DNA from: Ruminococcaceae bacterium UBA1404
GTDB lineage: Bacteria; Bacillota; Clostridia; Oscillospirales; Ruminococcaceae
Direction of reading: 5' to 3'
Length of the DNA: 64,000 bases
NCBI GenBank assembly: GCA_002305075.1
Contig: DBQC01000003.1
Span: 1 to 64,000, forward strand
Part shown: positions 54,613 to 63,778 of the stretch, in pieces
Layout: each line of letters begins with the position of its first letter
Numbering within the stretch: position 1 is the first letter of the stretch
The notes under the pieces: generated by a model
Databases searched by the model: none
What the model saw: only the letters and a program-made list of their open reading frames with translations
What the model was told of the DNA's origin: nothing
Translations under genes and position numbers: made by a program

Positions 54613-55836
54613 TCAATAGGGCAGCAGCCGGATGGCTGACTGCACTTGTATTTTCATAGTGTTGGAAAGCGCTACCACAGCCTGAAGCCGAGCGTCGGTA
54701 TCCGGCCCGGTGATAAAAGCCAGCTCCTCGCCATTTTTACCTCCATGGATAAATTCCACATGGCCAAATACATTCTCCACCGCCCGGGGGCCGCCCCCAT
54801 TCACCCGTACAAACAGTTGTATCTTCTCCTCCGAAGCCGGGATAAGATAGTCCGGCGGCGATGCCTGCCAGTGGTGGGTGGTAAGGGTGTCCGTGGCCCG
54901 GGCTGCGTCAATAAGGTCGGCGATGATGGCGCTGCCGGTGGGCAGCTTGCCGGCTCCGCGGCCGTAGAACATGACATCGCCGATATCGGCCCCACGCACA
55001 AGAATGGCGTTGTAAACATCGTCCACATTGGCAAGGGGACTTTCCTTTTTAATCAGGGCGGGCGAAACGGCGGCCAACACCCTGTCTCCCTGACGCTTAA
55101 CCCGGCCTATGAGCTTAATGGCATAGCCCCCGGCTTCCGCAAGGGCCACATCGGCGGATGTGATGGCACGGATACCCTCGGTGTGCACAGCTTCGGCGTC
55201 TATGTGCCGGCCAAAAGCCACCCCGCCCAAAATGCTGATTTTGCGGCGGGCGTCCGCACCATCTATGTCGGCCGACGGGTCCTGCTCGGCGTAGCCTAAG
55301 TCCTGAGCCATTTTCAGGGCGGTATCGAGGCTCATGCCGTCACGGAACATACGGGTAAGGATGTAGTTGCTGGTGCCGTTGAGAATGCCCGCAATCTCAT
55401 CGATCTGATTGAAGCCAATGCACTGATAAAGGGGATGGATAACCGGAATGCCGCCCCCCACGCTGGCCTCGAACAGATAGTTTACATGCCGCTTGCGGGC
55501 AATGGCCAACAGCTCGGTGCCCTTTTGGGCCACCAGTTCCTTATTGGAGGTAATCACCGACTTGCCCGCCTCCAATAGGCGTCGGGTATAGTCGTAGGCG
55601 GGATCGATGCCGCCCATACATTCCACCACATAGCCGACCTGTTGGTCCTCTAGGATGTCCTCGAAGCGGTGGGTGAGCTTTGAAGACAGCTCGCCTTCGA
55701 GTTCTCGGCGGTCGAGGATGTATTTAAGTTCCATGGGGCGGCCGATTCTGGCTTCGATTTGGGTCCTCTGCTTATAAAAAAGCTCGGACACACCCGAGCC
55801 AACTACGCCATGACCCATAATTGCAAAATAGTCCAC
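54613..55836 (-). CDS. hom: Homoserine dehydrogenase
   Basis: 407 residues. NAD(P) site MGHGVVGSGVSELF, GGIDPAYDYTRRLLEAGKSV, TSNKELVAQKG, NGTSNYILTRM and YAEQDPSADIDGADARRKIS are typical. The C-terminal part (about 330-407) is an ACT domain for threonine feedback. The start is GTG with GGGTG upstream. It lies 26 bases after pheB. Confidence 0.95.
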   Translation of the reverse strand: MDYFAIMGHGVVGSGVSELFYKQRTQIEARIGRPMELKYILDRRELEGELSSKLTHRFEDILEDQQVGYVVECMGGIDPAYDYTRRLLEAGKSVITSNKELVAQKGTELLAIARKRHVNYLFEASVGGGIPVIHPLYQCIGFNQIDEIAGILNGTSNYILTRMFRDGMSLDTALKMAQDLGYAEQDPSADIDGADARRKISILGGVAFGRHIDAEAVHTEGIRAITSADVALAEAGGYAIKLIGRVKRQGDRVLAAVSPALIKKESPLANVDDVYNAILVRGADIGDVMFYGRGAGKLPTGSAIIADLIDAARATDTLTTHHWQASPPDYLIPASEEKIQLFVRVNGGGPRAVENVFGHVEFIHGGKNGEELAFITGPDTDARLQAVVALSNTMKIQVQSAIRLLPY

Positions 55837-55862
55837 AGTTTAGCACCCTTTTCTTTGATGAT

Positions 55863-56300
55863 TTATCTAGACTGAATACGGTGGGCCTCCTCAACGCCGT
55901 TGATGCCCCGAATGATTCCCAGCACCTCGAGGTCGGTGACCCGGCCCAGCGCTACCGTGAGGGAGACCGGCGCCAAACCCGCCACAGGAAGGTTCTGGTT
56001 GATGGTGAGGATGTTGCCCTCCTGGGCCGACACGGCGGCCAGCACCGCCGAGAGCACGCCCGGCACATCTCTGAGCACCAGATGAAAGCTCACCACACTG
56101 TCGGAAGCCTGCCTGTCGTAGACATAAACGCTGTCCTTGTACTTATAAAGCGCACTGCGCGAGAGGCCGGCCTTTCGGGCCGCAGCAGCCAGACCGATGA
56201 CCTCGCCGCTTTCGATGAGATGCTTTGCATAGACAACCTGTGTAAAAACCTGTGGCAACGCCTGGGTTTCCACTACAAGATAGCGTGGGGGGTTCCACAT
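55863..56300 (-). CDS. pheB: ACT-domain protein PheB (UPF0735)
   Basis: 145 residues. An N-terminal helix-turn-helix-like part (LIESGEVIGLAAAARKAGLS, RSALYKYKDSVYVY) and a C-terminal ACT domain (SFHLVLRDVPGVLSAVLAAV). In Firmicutes this family sits before hom and thrB, as here, and may regulate aspartate-family synthesis. ATG 56300 with GGAG is preferred to GTG 56309. Confidence 0.88.
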   Translation of the reverse strand: MWNPPRYLVVETQALPQVFTQVVYAKHLIESGEVIGLAAAARKAGLSRSALYKYKDSVYVYDRQASDSVVSFHLVLRDVPGVLSAVLAAVSAQEGNILTINQNLPVAGLAPVSLTVALGRVTDLEVLGIIRGINGVEEAHRIQSR

Positions 56301-56341
56301 ATAATCCACTCCAAGAATACAGTTGTTTATGAGATGCGTAC

Positions 56342-56369
56342 ACTATATCACAATGCAGCCCATCTCCAA
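56342..56369 (-). promoter_or_regulatory. Promoter of pheB-hom-thrB-lysC
   Basis: On the minus strand TTGGAG (56364-56369) and TATAGT (56342-56347) with 16 bases between. No T-box or other riboswitch is visible in the short leader. The remainder up to 56612 holds only the divergent promoter region of the permease gene. Confidence 0.5.
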
Positions 56370-56612
56370 AACGCTGATTTTCGAAGTTATACTGCTATTC
56401 CGCCGTTTTTCTCCATCGGACGCCTGATTTTGCGACTTTGTTCATAAGGTCCAAGAAATTTTGTGGAGTATTGGCTATTTTCTATAATCCCCTTTTCAGG
56501 CCATTTAAGGGAACATGAGGCTTTGGGGCAACGGGTTTTATTAAGCATTGCGCCGAACTGTTTTAATATATCACCCTCGTGGCATCATACTATGGTGCAG
56601 GGAGGGGATTTG

Positions 56613-57686
56613 ATGGAGCGCCAAAGGCAAGCTGGTCGGCTGATAACCATAGCCTATTTCGGCGTGATGATAGGCCTGTGTTATTTGGGCTATCGCTTTG
56701 TAATACCTGCGCTGTTTCCCTTTTTGGCGGCCATTTTTATTGCCCGGAGCCTGCAGAAGCCCCTGGGCTTTTGTAAACGGCATATGCGCCTGCGGGGACG
56801 AGCAGCAGCCGCAGTAGCGGTGTCGGGCTTTTATGCGGCGGTGGCCTCCCTGCTCTATGTAATTGTCTCGATCATCATGCGGCGCGGAATGGCGCTGGCC
56901 GTGCAGCTGCCCGACCTCTATGCCGCCACCATCCGGCCCGGTCTGTCGGGTATGCGTCATACATTGGAGGGGCGGCTAATCCAAATATCTCCCGACCTGG
57001 CCGGCGACCTGTCGGCTCTGTTTGACTATGCCATCGCTGCCCTCGGCGATTTGACCATGCGGCTGTCAGCCTCGGCGGCAGGCTGGCTGGGAGGATTTAT
57101 TGGCCACATACCCGAACTGCTGTTGGGGGCGGTGTTCACCATCATCCTCACCTATCTCATCACACCCGACTACCTGCATATTGTGGGCTTTATCATGCGG
57201 CAGGTGCCCCGGGAGCTGCGCTCGGCCGTAATCGATCTGAAAAACTTTTTGCTCTCCACCCTTTGGGCTCTTACCCGAGCCTATGCCTTAATTATGCTCA
57301 TAACCTTTTTGATGCTCACGGTGGGGCTGATGCTGCTTGGGGTGCCGGGAGCTGTAAAACTCGCTTTGCTCATCGCCGCAATGGACATTCTTCCCATTTT
57401 GGGCAGCGGCATGATTTTTGTGCCATGGGCCGGCTATTGTATGCTCACCGACCGTCCGGCGCTGGGCGTTGGCTTGCTGCTGATTTTTGCGCTGATAGAA
57501 ACGGTGCGAAACTTTATTGAGCCCCATATCATCGGCGATCAAATTGGGCTGCATCCGGTGGCCACCATTGTGAGCTCTTTTATCGGGCTGCGTCTGTTAG
57601 GCTTTGGCGGAATTATTCTGGCGCCCATTTTGGCACTAACGGCAAAATATCTGCACGAAAAGGGTATTTTGCGGCTTTATAAATGA
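56613..57686 (+). CDS. AI-2E/YtvI-family membrane permease
   Basis: 357 residues with about eight membrane helices in the AI-2E transporter arrangement. FRFVIPALFPFLAAIFIA-type start (YRFVIPALFPFLAAIFIARS), a long soluble stretch (residues about 95-165), then ILTYLITPDYLHI, DILPILGSGMIFVPWA and NFIEPHIIGDQIGLHPVATI. YtvI is the sporulation member of this family; proximity to spoIIR fits but does not prove that. Start 56613 follows GGGAGGGG. Confidence 0.88.
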   Translation: MERQRQAGRLITIAYFGVMIGLCYLGYRFVIPALFPFLAAIFIARSLQKPLGFCKRHMRLRGRAAAAVAVSGFYAAVASLLYVIVSIIMRRGMALAVQLPDLYAATIRPGLSGMRHTLEGRLIQISPDLAGDLSALFDYAIAALGDLTMRLSASAAGWLGGFIGHIPELLLGAVFTIILTYLITPDYLHIVGFIMRQVPRELRSAVIDLKNFLLSTLWALTRAYALIMLITFLMLTVGLMLLGVPGAVKLALLIAAMDILPILGSGMIFVPWAGYCMLTDRPALGVGLLLIFALIETVRNFIEPHIIGDQIGLHPVATIVSSFIGLRLLGFGGIILAPILALTAKYLHEKGILRLYK

Positions 57687-57774
57687 TGGTCAAAGCATAT
57701 TTATGGTAAATTGTGTAAATTTGCTCATTTTGGTTCATGCTTTAAGGGACAACCTACACAGGAGGGCCCTTTGT

Positions 57775-58380
57775 ATGATGACCACCAAAAAAATTGCCGC
57801 AGCCTGCGGGCTATCTCTCTTGCTCATCATTCTTTGGAGTGGATATACCGCCTTTGCCGGAAGCTGCGAACAGGTGCGCCAAAGCACGCTGCGGCTGCAC
57901 ATTGTGGCACACTCGGACAGCGAGGAGGATCAGGCGCTCAAGCTGGCTCTGCGGGACGCCGTGCTAAACCAATATGCCCCCCGTCTGGCCGAACTGCGCC
58001 CCGAACAGGCTGCCGATACGGCGCAGGAGCTCTGCGCCGATATTGAGCAGGCAGCCCAAAGCTTTGTGCGGGAGCAGGGCTGCGAGACCCAGGTGACGGC
58101 GGCGCTGGTGGATATGTACTTTGACACCAGCCACTACGACGGCTACACCCTTCCCGCCGGTCGCTATAAGGCTTTGCGCCTGAGCATTGGTAAAGCCGCC
58201 GGACAAAACTGGTGGTGCGTGATGTATCCGCCCCTGTGCATTCCGGCCGCTAGCGAGGGACAAGCTCTGGCCCTTACGCAGCGCATTGAGGCACTCAGCC
58301 AGCCGGTGGTCTACAAGCCGGCCTTTGCGGTGGTGGAAGCGGTAGAGAAGATAAACGAGCTGCTCAGGGAAACGAGCTAA
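57775..58380 (+). CDS. spoIIR: Stage II sporulation protein R
   Basis: 201 residues. Signal anchor (about 9-25), then LRLHIVAHSDSEEDQALKLA, the family hallmark, and YDGYTLPAGRYKALRLSIGK plus NWWCVMYPPLC. SpoIIR is made in the forespore, secreted to the intermembrane space and triggers SpoIIGA to process pro-sigma-E in the mother cell. It marks a spore-forming lineage. ATG at 57775 follows AGGAGGG. Confidence 0.95.
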   Translation: MMTTKKIAAACGLSLLLIILWSGYTAFAGSCEQVRQSTLRLHIVAHSDSEEDQALKLALRDAVLNQYAPRLAELRPEQAADTAQELCADIEQAAQSFVREQGCETQVTAALVDMYFDTSHYDGYTLPAGRYKALRLSIGKAAGQNWWCVMYPPLCIPAASEGQALALTQRIEALSQPVVYKPAFAVVEAVEKINELLRETS

Positions 58381-58396
58381 ACGGACTAAAAGGCAA

Positions 58397-58422
58397 AAAA
58401 TCCACCCTTTGGGGTGGATTTT
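58397..58422. terminator. Bidirectional terminator between spoIIR and ispE
   Basis: AAAATCCACCC and GGGTGGATTTT, perfect 11-bp stem with a 4-base loop. Confidence 0.85.
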
Positions 58423-58435
58423 AGCATCTATCAGA

Positions 58436-59335
58436 CTATTTATCCACAACCACCGGGCCGCCCTGTACCGATCGGGCGGCGGCTACATAGCTTAACGGCC
58501 CTATGGTCACCGGAGCATTGGCCGCCAGGGCCTCGGCGCAGTGGTTTGCCACATCGGCATCCAAAAAGAGGCCAAACACCGCCGAACCCGAGCCGGTCAT
58601 GGCAGCCCCCGCCGCCCCCAATCCAAGCAGTGTATGCTTTTGCTCGGCAATGGGCAGGTCGGTCAGGCAGTATTCCAGCCGGTTGGCCAGATGCTTGGCT
58701 ACCCGCCCGGGCCGCCCCTCCTCAAGGGCCTTAACAAGCCCGTCGGGCAGAAAGACGCCGGGGGGTTCCCGCTGGTCAAATCGGTTGTAAACCTCGAAAG
58801 TGGCGCAGCCGTGCGTACCCTTTACAATGACAAAGTGGGCCCCTTCCAAGGGAGGCAGCGGGGTAAGTCGGTCGCCAATGCCCTCGGCCTGCATGGTGCC
58901 GCCAAGCAGCAAAAAGGGCACATCGGCCCCCACCCGAGCAGCCAGCTCCAAAAGGGCATCCTCGCTTAAAGGCTGATGGTACAGGGTGCTCAGCGCCACA
59001 AGGGTGCCTGCCGCATCGGCACTGGCCGAGCCGAGGCCAGCCTCGTGGGGGACGGTCTTTTTAAGCTCGATGTCCCAACCGGGCTGGATATTGGCGGCCT
59101 TGGCAAATAGGTCTGCCGCCTTGTAGGCCGTGTTGCGGCTATCGGTAGGAACGCCGGGGGTATCGCAATGGATGCGGATGCCCGGCGGCCCCTGCGCCAC
59201 CGTGACCTGATTATAAAGCGAAATGGTTTGCATAATGCTGTGGATGTTGTGATAGCCGTCCGGCCGCCGCTCAGTCACATCCAGATAGAGGTTGAGTTTG
59301 CAGGGGGCCATCACCGAAACTCTATTGCCGCTCAT
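58436..59335 (-). CDS. ispE: 4-(cytidine 5'-diphospho)-2-C-methyl-D-erythritol kinase
   Basis: 299 residues, GHMP kinase. APCKLNLYLDVTERRPDGYH at the start, VPHEAGLGSASADAAGTLVA (ATP loop; Ala-Gly-Leu-Gly-Ser-Ala-Ser) near residue 95 and AAMTGSGSAVFGLF near the end. MEP isoprenoid pathway. Start 59335 with GAGGAG overlaps the aminotransferase gene by 14 bases. Confidence 0.95.
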   Translation of the reverse strand: MSGNRVSVMAPCKLNLYLDVTERRPDGYHNIHSIMQTISLYNQVTVAQGPPGIRIHCDTPGVPTDSRNTAYKAADLFAKAANIQPGWDIELKKTVPHEAGLGSASADAAGTLVALSTLYHQPLSEDALLELAARVGADVPFLLLGGTMQAEGIGDRLTPLPPLEGAHFVIVKGTHGCATFEVYNRFDQREPPGVFLPDGLVKALEEGRPGRVAKHLANRLEYCLTDLPIAEQKHTLLGLGAAGAAMTGSGSAVFGLFLDADVANHCAEALAANAPVTIGPLSYVAAARSVQGGPVVVDK

Positions 59336-60494
59336 GAATAAACTCCTCAATGAGCTCAAGCGCTCGGGTGAGATGCTCTATGGCATAGGAGTAAGAGATG
59401 CGTACATAGCCCTCGCCACTTTCGCCAAAGGCGTCTCCCGGTACCACCGCCACCTTTTTAGCGTAGAGAAGCTCCTGACAGAACTGCTCGCTGGTGTAGC
59501 CGGTGGAGCGAATGTCGGGGAACACATAGAAAGCCCCCCGTGGCTCAAAGCAGCTAAGGCCCATTTTATTCAGGCGGTCCACCATAATGCGGCGGCGCAT
59601 ATCGTATTCGCTGCGCATATCGGCTATGGCATCGTCGCAGCGGCGCAGCGCCTCAATAGCCGCAAATTGGCTGGTGGTAGGGGCGCACATGATGGCGTAT
59701 TGGTGCAGCTTGAGCATCTGTTCGATGACGGGGGCCGGGCCGCAGGCATAGCCTAAGCGCCAGCCGGTCATGGCATAGGATTTGGAAAAGCCCCCCACCA
59801 ATATGGTGCGCTCCCACATATCGGGCAGCTCGGCGATGGAGACATGGCGCTCGTTGCCATAGGTGAGCTCGCCATAAATCTCATCTGATAGGATCATAAC
59901 ATCGGTGTCCCTGAGCACCTGAGCGATGGCCTCTAAGTCCTCTCTTAGCATCACGGCGCCGGTAGGATTGGCCGGAAAGGGCAGTATGAGCAGCTTGGAT
60001 TTAGGGCTTAGAGCCGCTTTAAGCTGCTGGGCGGTTAGACGAAACTCGTCCTCGGCCCGGGTGGCGATGGGCACAATTTTGGCGCCACTCACCTGGGCGA
60101 TGGGCTTGTAGCTTACAAAGCTCGGCTCCACCACCATCACCTCGTCGCCGGGGTTTACAAGGCATCGGATGCACATATCAATGGCCTCGCTGCCGCCCAC
60201 CGTGACAAACAGCTCGTTTTGGGGATGGTAGCTTAGGTTAAAGCGGCGGTGGAGATACTTTGAGATCTCCTGCTTGAGCAGCGGCATACCGGCGTTGGCC
60301 GTGTACCATGTGCGCCCTCTGTTGAGCGACTCGATGGCCGCCTGACGCACCACATAAGGGGTTTTAAAATCGGGCTCGCCCACCCCGAGAGAGATAACCC
60401 CATCCATCTCGTTGGCGATGTTGAAAAACCGCCGGATGCCCGAGGGCTTGAGCTCGACGACTTTGTGCGAGAGCAGTTTTTGATAGTCGATCAT
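59322..60494 (-). CDS. PLP-dependent aminotransferase, class I/II
   Basis: 390 residues, fold type I. ISLGVGEPDFKTPYVVRQAA, PFPANPTGAVM, DEIYGELTY and the PLP Lys in VGGFSKSYAMTGWRLGYA near residue 235, with FVRISYS-type end (YVRISYSYAIEHLTRALELI). Aspartate/aromatic/PatA-like; the amino donor is not determinable. It overlaps an Lrp regulator by four bases, suggesting amino-acid-responsive control. Confidence 0.93.
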   Translation of the reverse strand: MIDYQKLLSHKVVELKPSGIRRFFNIANEMDGVISLGVGEPDFKTPYVVRQAAIESLNRGRTWYTANAGMPLLKQEISKYLHRRFNLSYHPQNELFVTVGGSEAIDMCIRCLVNPGDEVMVVEPSFVSYKPIAQVSGAKIVPIATRAEDEFRLTAQQLKAALSPKSKLLILPFPANPTGAVMLREDLEAIAQVLRDTDVMILSDEIYGELTYGNERHVSIAELPDMWERTILVGGFSKSYAMTGWRLGYACGPAPVIEQMLKLHQYAIMCAPTTSQFAAIEALRRCDDAIADMRSEYDMRRRIMVDRLNKMGLSCFEPRGAFYVFPDIRSTGYTSEQFCQELLYAKKVAVVPGDAFGESGEGYVRISYSYAIEHLTRALELIEEFIHERQ

Positions 60495-60967
60495 AAATGT
60501 GTAACCTCCCGCTCGTCTTGCGGGCGATGCACCATAAGACCCCGCTCTTTATACTTGCGCAGTACAAAACTGGTGGCCGTAGACTGCACCGACTCGAGCG
60601 GCGCAAGTCGGGCGGCCACAAACAGCGCCACTTCCTTAAAGCTCTTACCCGAGATGGTTAGAGCAAGGTCATAGCTGCCGCTCATGAGGTAGACGGTCTC
60701 GACTTCGTCGAAGCCGGCCAGCGTTTCGGCAAGTTCTTCAAAGCCCATGTTCATTTTGGGCACGGCTTTGATTTCGATGCGGGCGGTTACCACATCCCGT
60801 CCGGCTAACTCCCAGTTGATAAGGGTTTTGTAGCCTAAAATAACCCCCGACTTTTCGTAGGCTTCTATCTGCGCCGCCACGGCGGCCTCGGTGCACCCCA
60901 ATGCTACGGCAAGATCGGCCGTGCTCATCCGTGCGTCGGACTCCAACAGTTTTAATAGGTTATCCAC
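60491..60967 (-). CDS. Lrp/AsnC-family transcriptional regulator
   Basis: 158 residues. N-terminal HTH (MSTADLAVALGCTEAAVAAQ), linker with GVILGYKTLINW and a RAM domain (VTARIEIKAVPK, VYLMSGSYDLALTISGKS). Amino-acid-sensing regulator, translationally coupled to the aminotransferase gene, which it probably controls together with itself. Confidence 0.93.
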   Translation of the reverse strand: MDNLLKLLESDARMSTADLAVALGCTEAAVAAQIEAYEKSGVILGYKTLINWELAGRDVVTARIEIKAVPKMNMGFEELAETLAGFDEVETVYLMSGSYDLALTISGKSFKEVALFVAARLAPLESVQSTATSFVLRKYKERGLMVHRPQDEREVTHL

Positions 60968-61033
60968 GATAAAAGCCTCCCTAAGAATATTTGGTTTATT
61001 ATAGCGATTTGGTTGCCGCTATACAAGTGTTTA

Positions 61034-62233
61034 TTAAAGCAGCCGCATGCTGCCAGCCGTATAGTCGTAGCCGCAGGGTTGCCGGACGGGTAGAGCCAGG
61101 GAGTAGAGGTCGGTGGCGGTTGACTCGAGGGAGGCGAAGCGGGCCGCCTCGCCGCCGAGCTTATAGAGATAAGCCAGCTGGTCGCTCACCGGAAGCCGGG
61201 CGCTGTCCCGCATACGGGCCAGTACCTGCCTGCCCCGTTCGTTAAAGCCCAGCACCCGTATATAAGGGGGCGCCCGCCTGCCCATAGGGGCTGTAAGTCC
61301 CAGATAGCCCGCCATAAGGATGCGGCGGATACGGGCGGCCGTAATCCGCTTGGTTTTAATTTGATCGTAAAGCTCCTCTAAGCTGGTGCTGCGGCGAATG
61401 GCCGTGTAAATGCGGTTTTCTATGCCCTCGGAAATATCGGGCAGGGCGGCGATGGCCTGGGGGGACATGCGCCGCAGTGCGCTAAGCATGGCCACCTCGA
61501 TGGCCCCCTCGTCGAAGGGGGCCAGCCCCTCGGCCTTAGCCTGCTGGAAAATCCCGGCCATCTCGGGGGTGATGTAGGTTTCGGCGGCGCCCATATCCCC
61601 CTGGCGCAGCAGGCCCCTTATGTAGGAGGCCGAGGCGATGCCGGCGCCGGGGAACAGCGCGTCGTGCCCCACACCCGTGCGGGGCACCGCAAAGGGCATG
61701 ATATTGCTGCCCGCAGCGGTGAGCGCCCGCACATACTCCACCCCCAGCGTGTCGTTGGGCTGGGAGAGCATGTCGCCGATCTCGTCGCCGTAGAGCTTTG
61801 CCACGGCCATTTGGCGGGCTTTGGCAAAGCTCGCCCCCGTGGCCATATACTCCCGCAGCAGCAGGGCCGTATCCTCGGCCATCACGGCCTCGGCGGCGGC
61901 CCTGATCAGCGTGATATAGCCGCTTTCGCTGCCAAAGGCCAGCATATCCACGCAGCCCATGGCCTCGGCCGTCTGCACGGCGCCGTTTGCGAAGGTCTGG
62001 GCCGGGGCCATGGCGTAGGGAAGCGGCAGCTCCACCACCAAATCAACCCCGCCGAGCAGGGCGGCCTTCGCCCGCAGGCGCTTTTCGAGCAGGGCTCCGC
62101 TCCCCCGCTGGGAGAAGTTCCCGCTCATGACAGCAACGATATGGCTGGCCCCCGCCTCCCGCACCTTGGCGGCGTGGTAGGCGTGCCCGTTGTGGAAGGG
62201 ATTGTATTCGGCGACGACGGCTGCAATAACCAT
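61034..62233 (-). CDS. tmcAL: tRNA(Met) cytidine acetate ligase (TmcAL)
   Basis: 399 residues. VIAAVVAEYNPFHNGHAYHA carries the nucleotidyltransferase HxGH-type motif (HNGH); VAVMSGNFSQRGSGALLEKR, DLVVELPLPYAMAPAQTFAN and LAFGSESG follow. It makes acetylcytidine at the wobble position of elongator tRNA-Met. Start 62233 is preferred; ATG 62245 is on the RBS. It diverges from ackA. Confidence 0.93.
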   Translation of the reverse strand: MVIAAVVAEYNPFHNGHAYHAAKVREAGASHIVAVMSGNFSQRGSGALLEKRLRAKAALLGGVDLVVELPLPYAMAPAQTFANGAVQTAEAMGCVDMLAFGSESGYITLIRAAAEAVMAEDTALLLREYMATGASFAKARQMAVAKLYGDEIGDMLSQPNDTLGVEYVRALTAAGSNIMPFAVPRTGVGHDALFPGAGIASASYIRGLLRQGDMGAAETYITPEMAGIFQQAKAEGLAPFDEGAIEVAMLSALRRMSPQAIAALPDISEGIENRIYTAIRRSTSLEELYDQIKTKRITAARIRRILMAGYLGLTAPMGRRAPPYIRVLGFNERGRQVLARMRDSARLPVSDQLAYLYKLGGEAARFASLESTATDLYSLALPVRQPCGYDYTAGSMRLL

Positions 62234-62275
62234 GCTTTCACACATCCTAAACCTTAAAAAAAAGGCGCAAATTTC

Positions 62276-62304
62276 TTGCACTTTTGTCGTTAATCATATA
62301 ATAT
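62276..62304 (+). promoter_or_regulatory. Promoter of ackA
   Basis: TTGCAC (62276-62281) with TAATAT (62299-62304) at 17 bases, or TATAAT (62297-62302) at 15 bases. Confidence 0.6.
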
Positions 62305-62351
62305 AAGGGAGGCATAGAGAAAGTCAAATTATATTGGAGGCTTGATTTCAT

Positions 62352-63551
62352 TTGAAGATCCTAGTTGTAAACGCAGGCAGCTCCTCGATGAAGTATCAGC
62401 TCATCGATATGGAGACCGAGACGGTTATCGCCAAGGGCCTGTGTGAGCGCATTGGCATCAGCGGCAACATCAGCCATAAGACCGCCGACGGACGCGCCCT
62501 GAGTTACGATACGCCCTTCCCCGACCACGCCGCTGCCTTTCGCGAAATGATCAAGGTGCTCACCGAGGGCGAGGGCAAGGTCATCAATTCCATGGACGAA
62601 ATTGCGGCCGTGGGCCACCGCGGTGTTCACGGCGGCGAAAAGTTTGCAAGCTCCCTGCTCATCACCGACGAAATACTCGATACCGTCGACGAGCTGTCCA
62701 GCCTCGCGCCGCTGCACAACCCTCCCGGGCTTGTGGCCATGAAGGCGAGCCAGCAGGTGTTCGGCAAAGATAAGCCCATGGTTGCGGTGTTCGATACCGC
62801 CTTCCACCAGACCATGCCCGAGAAGGCCTATATCTACCCCATCCCCTACGAATATTACGAGGAGTACCGTTTCCGCCGCTACGGCTTCCACGGCACCAGC
62901 CATCGCTTTGTGAGCGCCCGTCTGGCCGAGATTAAGGGCAGAAACGACCTTAAAATCGTCACCTGCCATCTGGGCAACGGTTCCTCCATCGCGGCGGTGG
63001 ACGCCGGCAGGTCGGTGGACACCTCCATGGGCCTCACCCCCCTCGAGGGCATCATCATGGGCACCCGCAGCGGCACCATCGACCCCTCGCTGCTCCGGGC
63101 CATGGCCCAGCAGAAGGAGCTCTCGCTCGACGAGGTCACCACGGTGCTCAACAAGCAGTCGGGCCTGCTTGGCGTATCGGGCGTGTCCAACGACCAGCGC
63201 GACCTCCACGCCGCCGCGGCTGGGGGCAACAAGCGGGCCGAGCTGGCCATCGATATCCAGTGCTACCAGATTAAGAAATATATCGGTTCCTACGCCGCCG
63301 CCATGGGCGGGCTGGACGCGGTGATTTTCACCGGCGGCATCGGCGAGAACGACGAGGTGGTCCGCCGCAAGGTCTGCGAGGACATGCAGTTTTTCGGCAT
63401 CGACTTCGACGCTGCGAAAAACGACGCCGGCAGCCGCAAGGAATCCCGCATCACAGCCGACGGCTCCAGGGTGGAAGTCTGGGTCATCCCCACCAACGAG
63501 GAGCTGCTCATCGCCCGCGACACCCGGGATATCGTCTCCAAATTAAAATAA
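62352..63551 (+). CDS. ackA: Acetate kinase
   Basis: 399 residues. ILVVNAGSSSMKYQLIDMET at the start, VGHRGVHGGEKF, VFDTAFHQTMPEKAYIYPIP, RYGFHGTSHRFVS, CHLGNGSSIAAVDAGRSVDT and FTGGIGENDEVVR are the AckA motifs. Makes ATP from acetyl phosphate in fermentation. TTG start with GGAGG 11 bases upstream. pta is not adjacent. Confidence 0.97.
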   Translation: MKILVVNAGSSSMKYQLIDMETETVIAKGLCERIGISGNISHKTADGRALSYDTPFPDHAAAFREMIKVLTEGEGKVINSMDEIAAVGHRGVHGGEKFASSLLITDEILDTVDELSSLAPLHNPPGLVAMKASQQVFGKDKPMVAVFDTAFHQTMPEKAYIYPIPYEYYEEYRFRRYGFHGTSHRFVSARLAEIKGRNDLKIVTCHLGNGSSIAAVDAGRSVDTSMGLTPLEGIIMGTRSGTIDPSLLRAMAQQKELSLDEVTTVLNKQSGLLGVSGVSNDQRDLHAAAAGGNKRAELAIDIQCYQIKKYIGSYAAAMGGLDAVIFTGGIGENDEVVRRKVCEDMQFFGIDFDAAKNDAGSRKESRITADGSRVEVWVIPTNEELLIARDTRDIVSKLK

Positions 63552-63576
63552 AAGACATGGCCGTTAGCGGCGATGC

Positions 63577-63613
63577 AAAAAATCGCCGATCCTAAAGGAG
63601 TCGGCGATTTTTT
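63577..63613 (+). terminator. Terminator of ackA
   Basis: AAAAAATCGCCGA and TCGGCGATTTTTT with an 11-base loop. Between it and 63778 only upstream sequence of the next gene is seen. Confidence 0.88.
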
Positions 63614-63778
63614 ACAGCATATTTCCCCCCTCCTTCTGTGTTAATATGGGTCGCCCGCGCCTGTTAGGTATCAATAAACCCTTTGTATTCTCTCCTTTCC
63701 TATACGGTGGCTTGGACGCCACTTGATATAGATGGTCTGTCAAAGAACCTGACTATGCATGAATAGGAGGAAAAATGA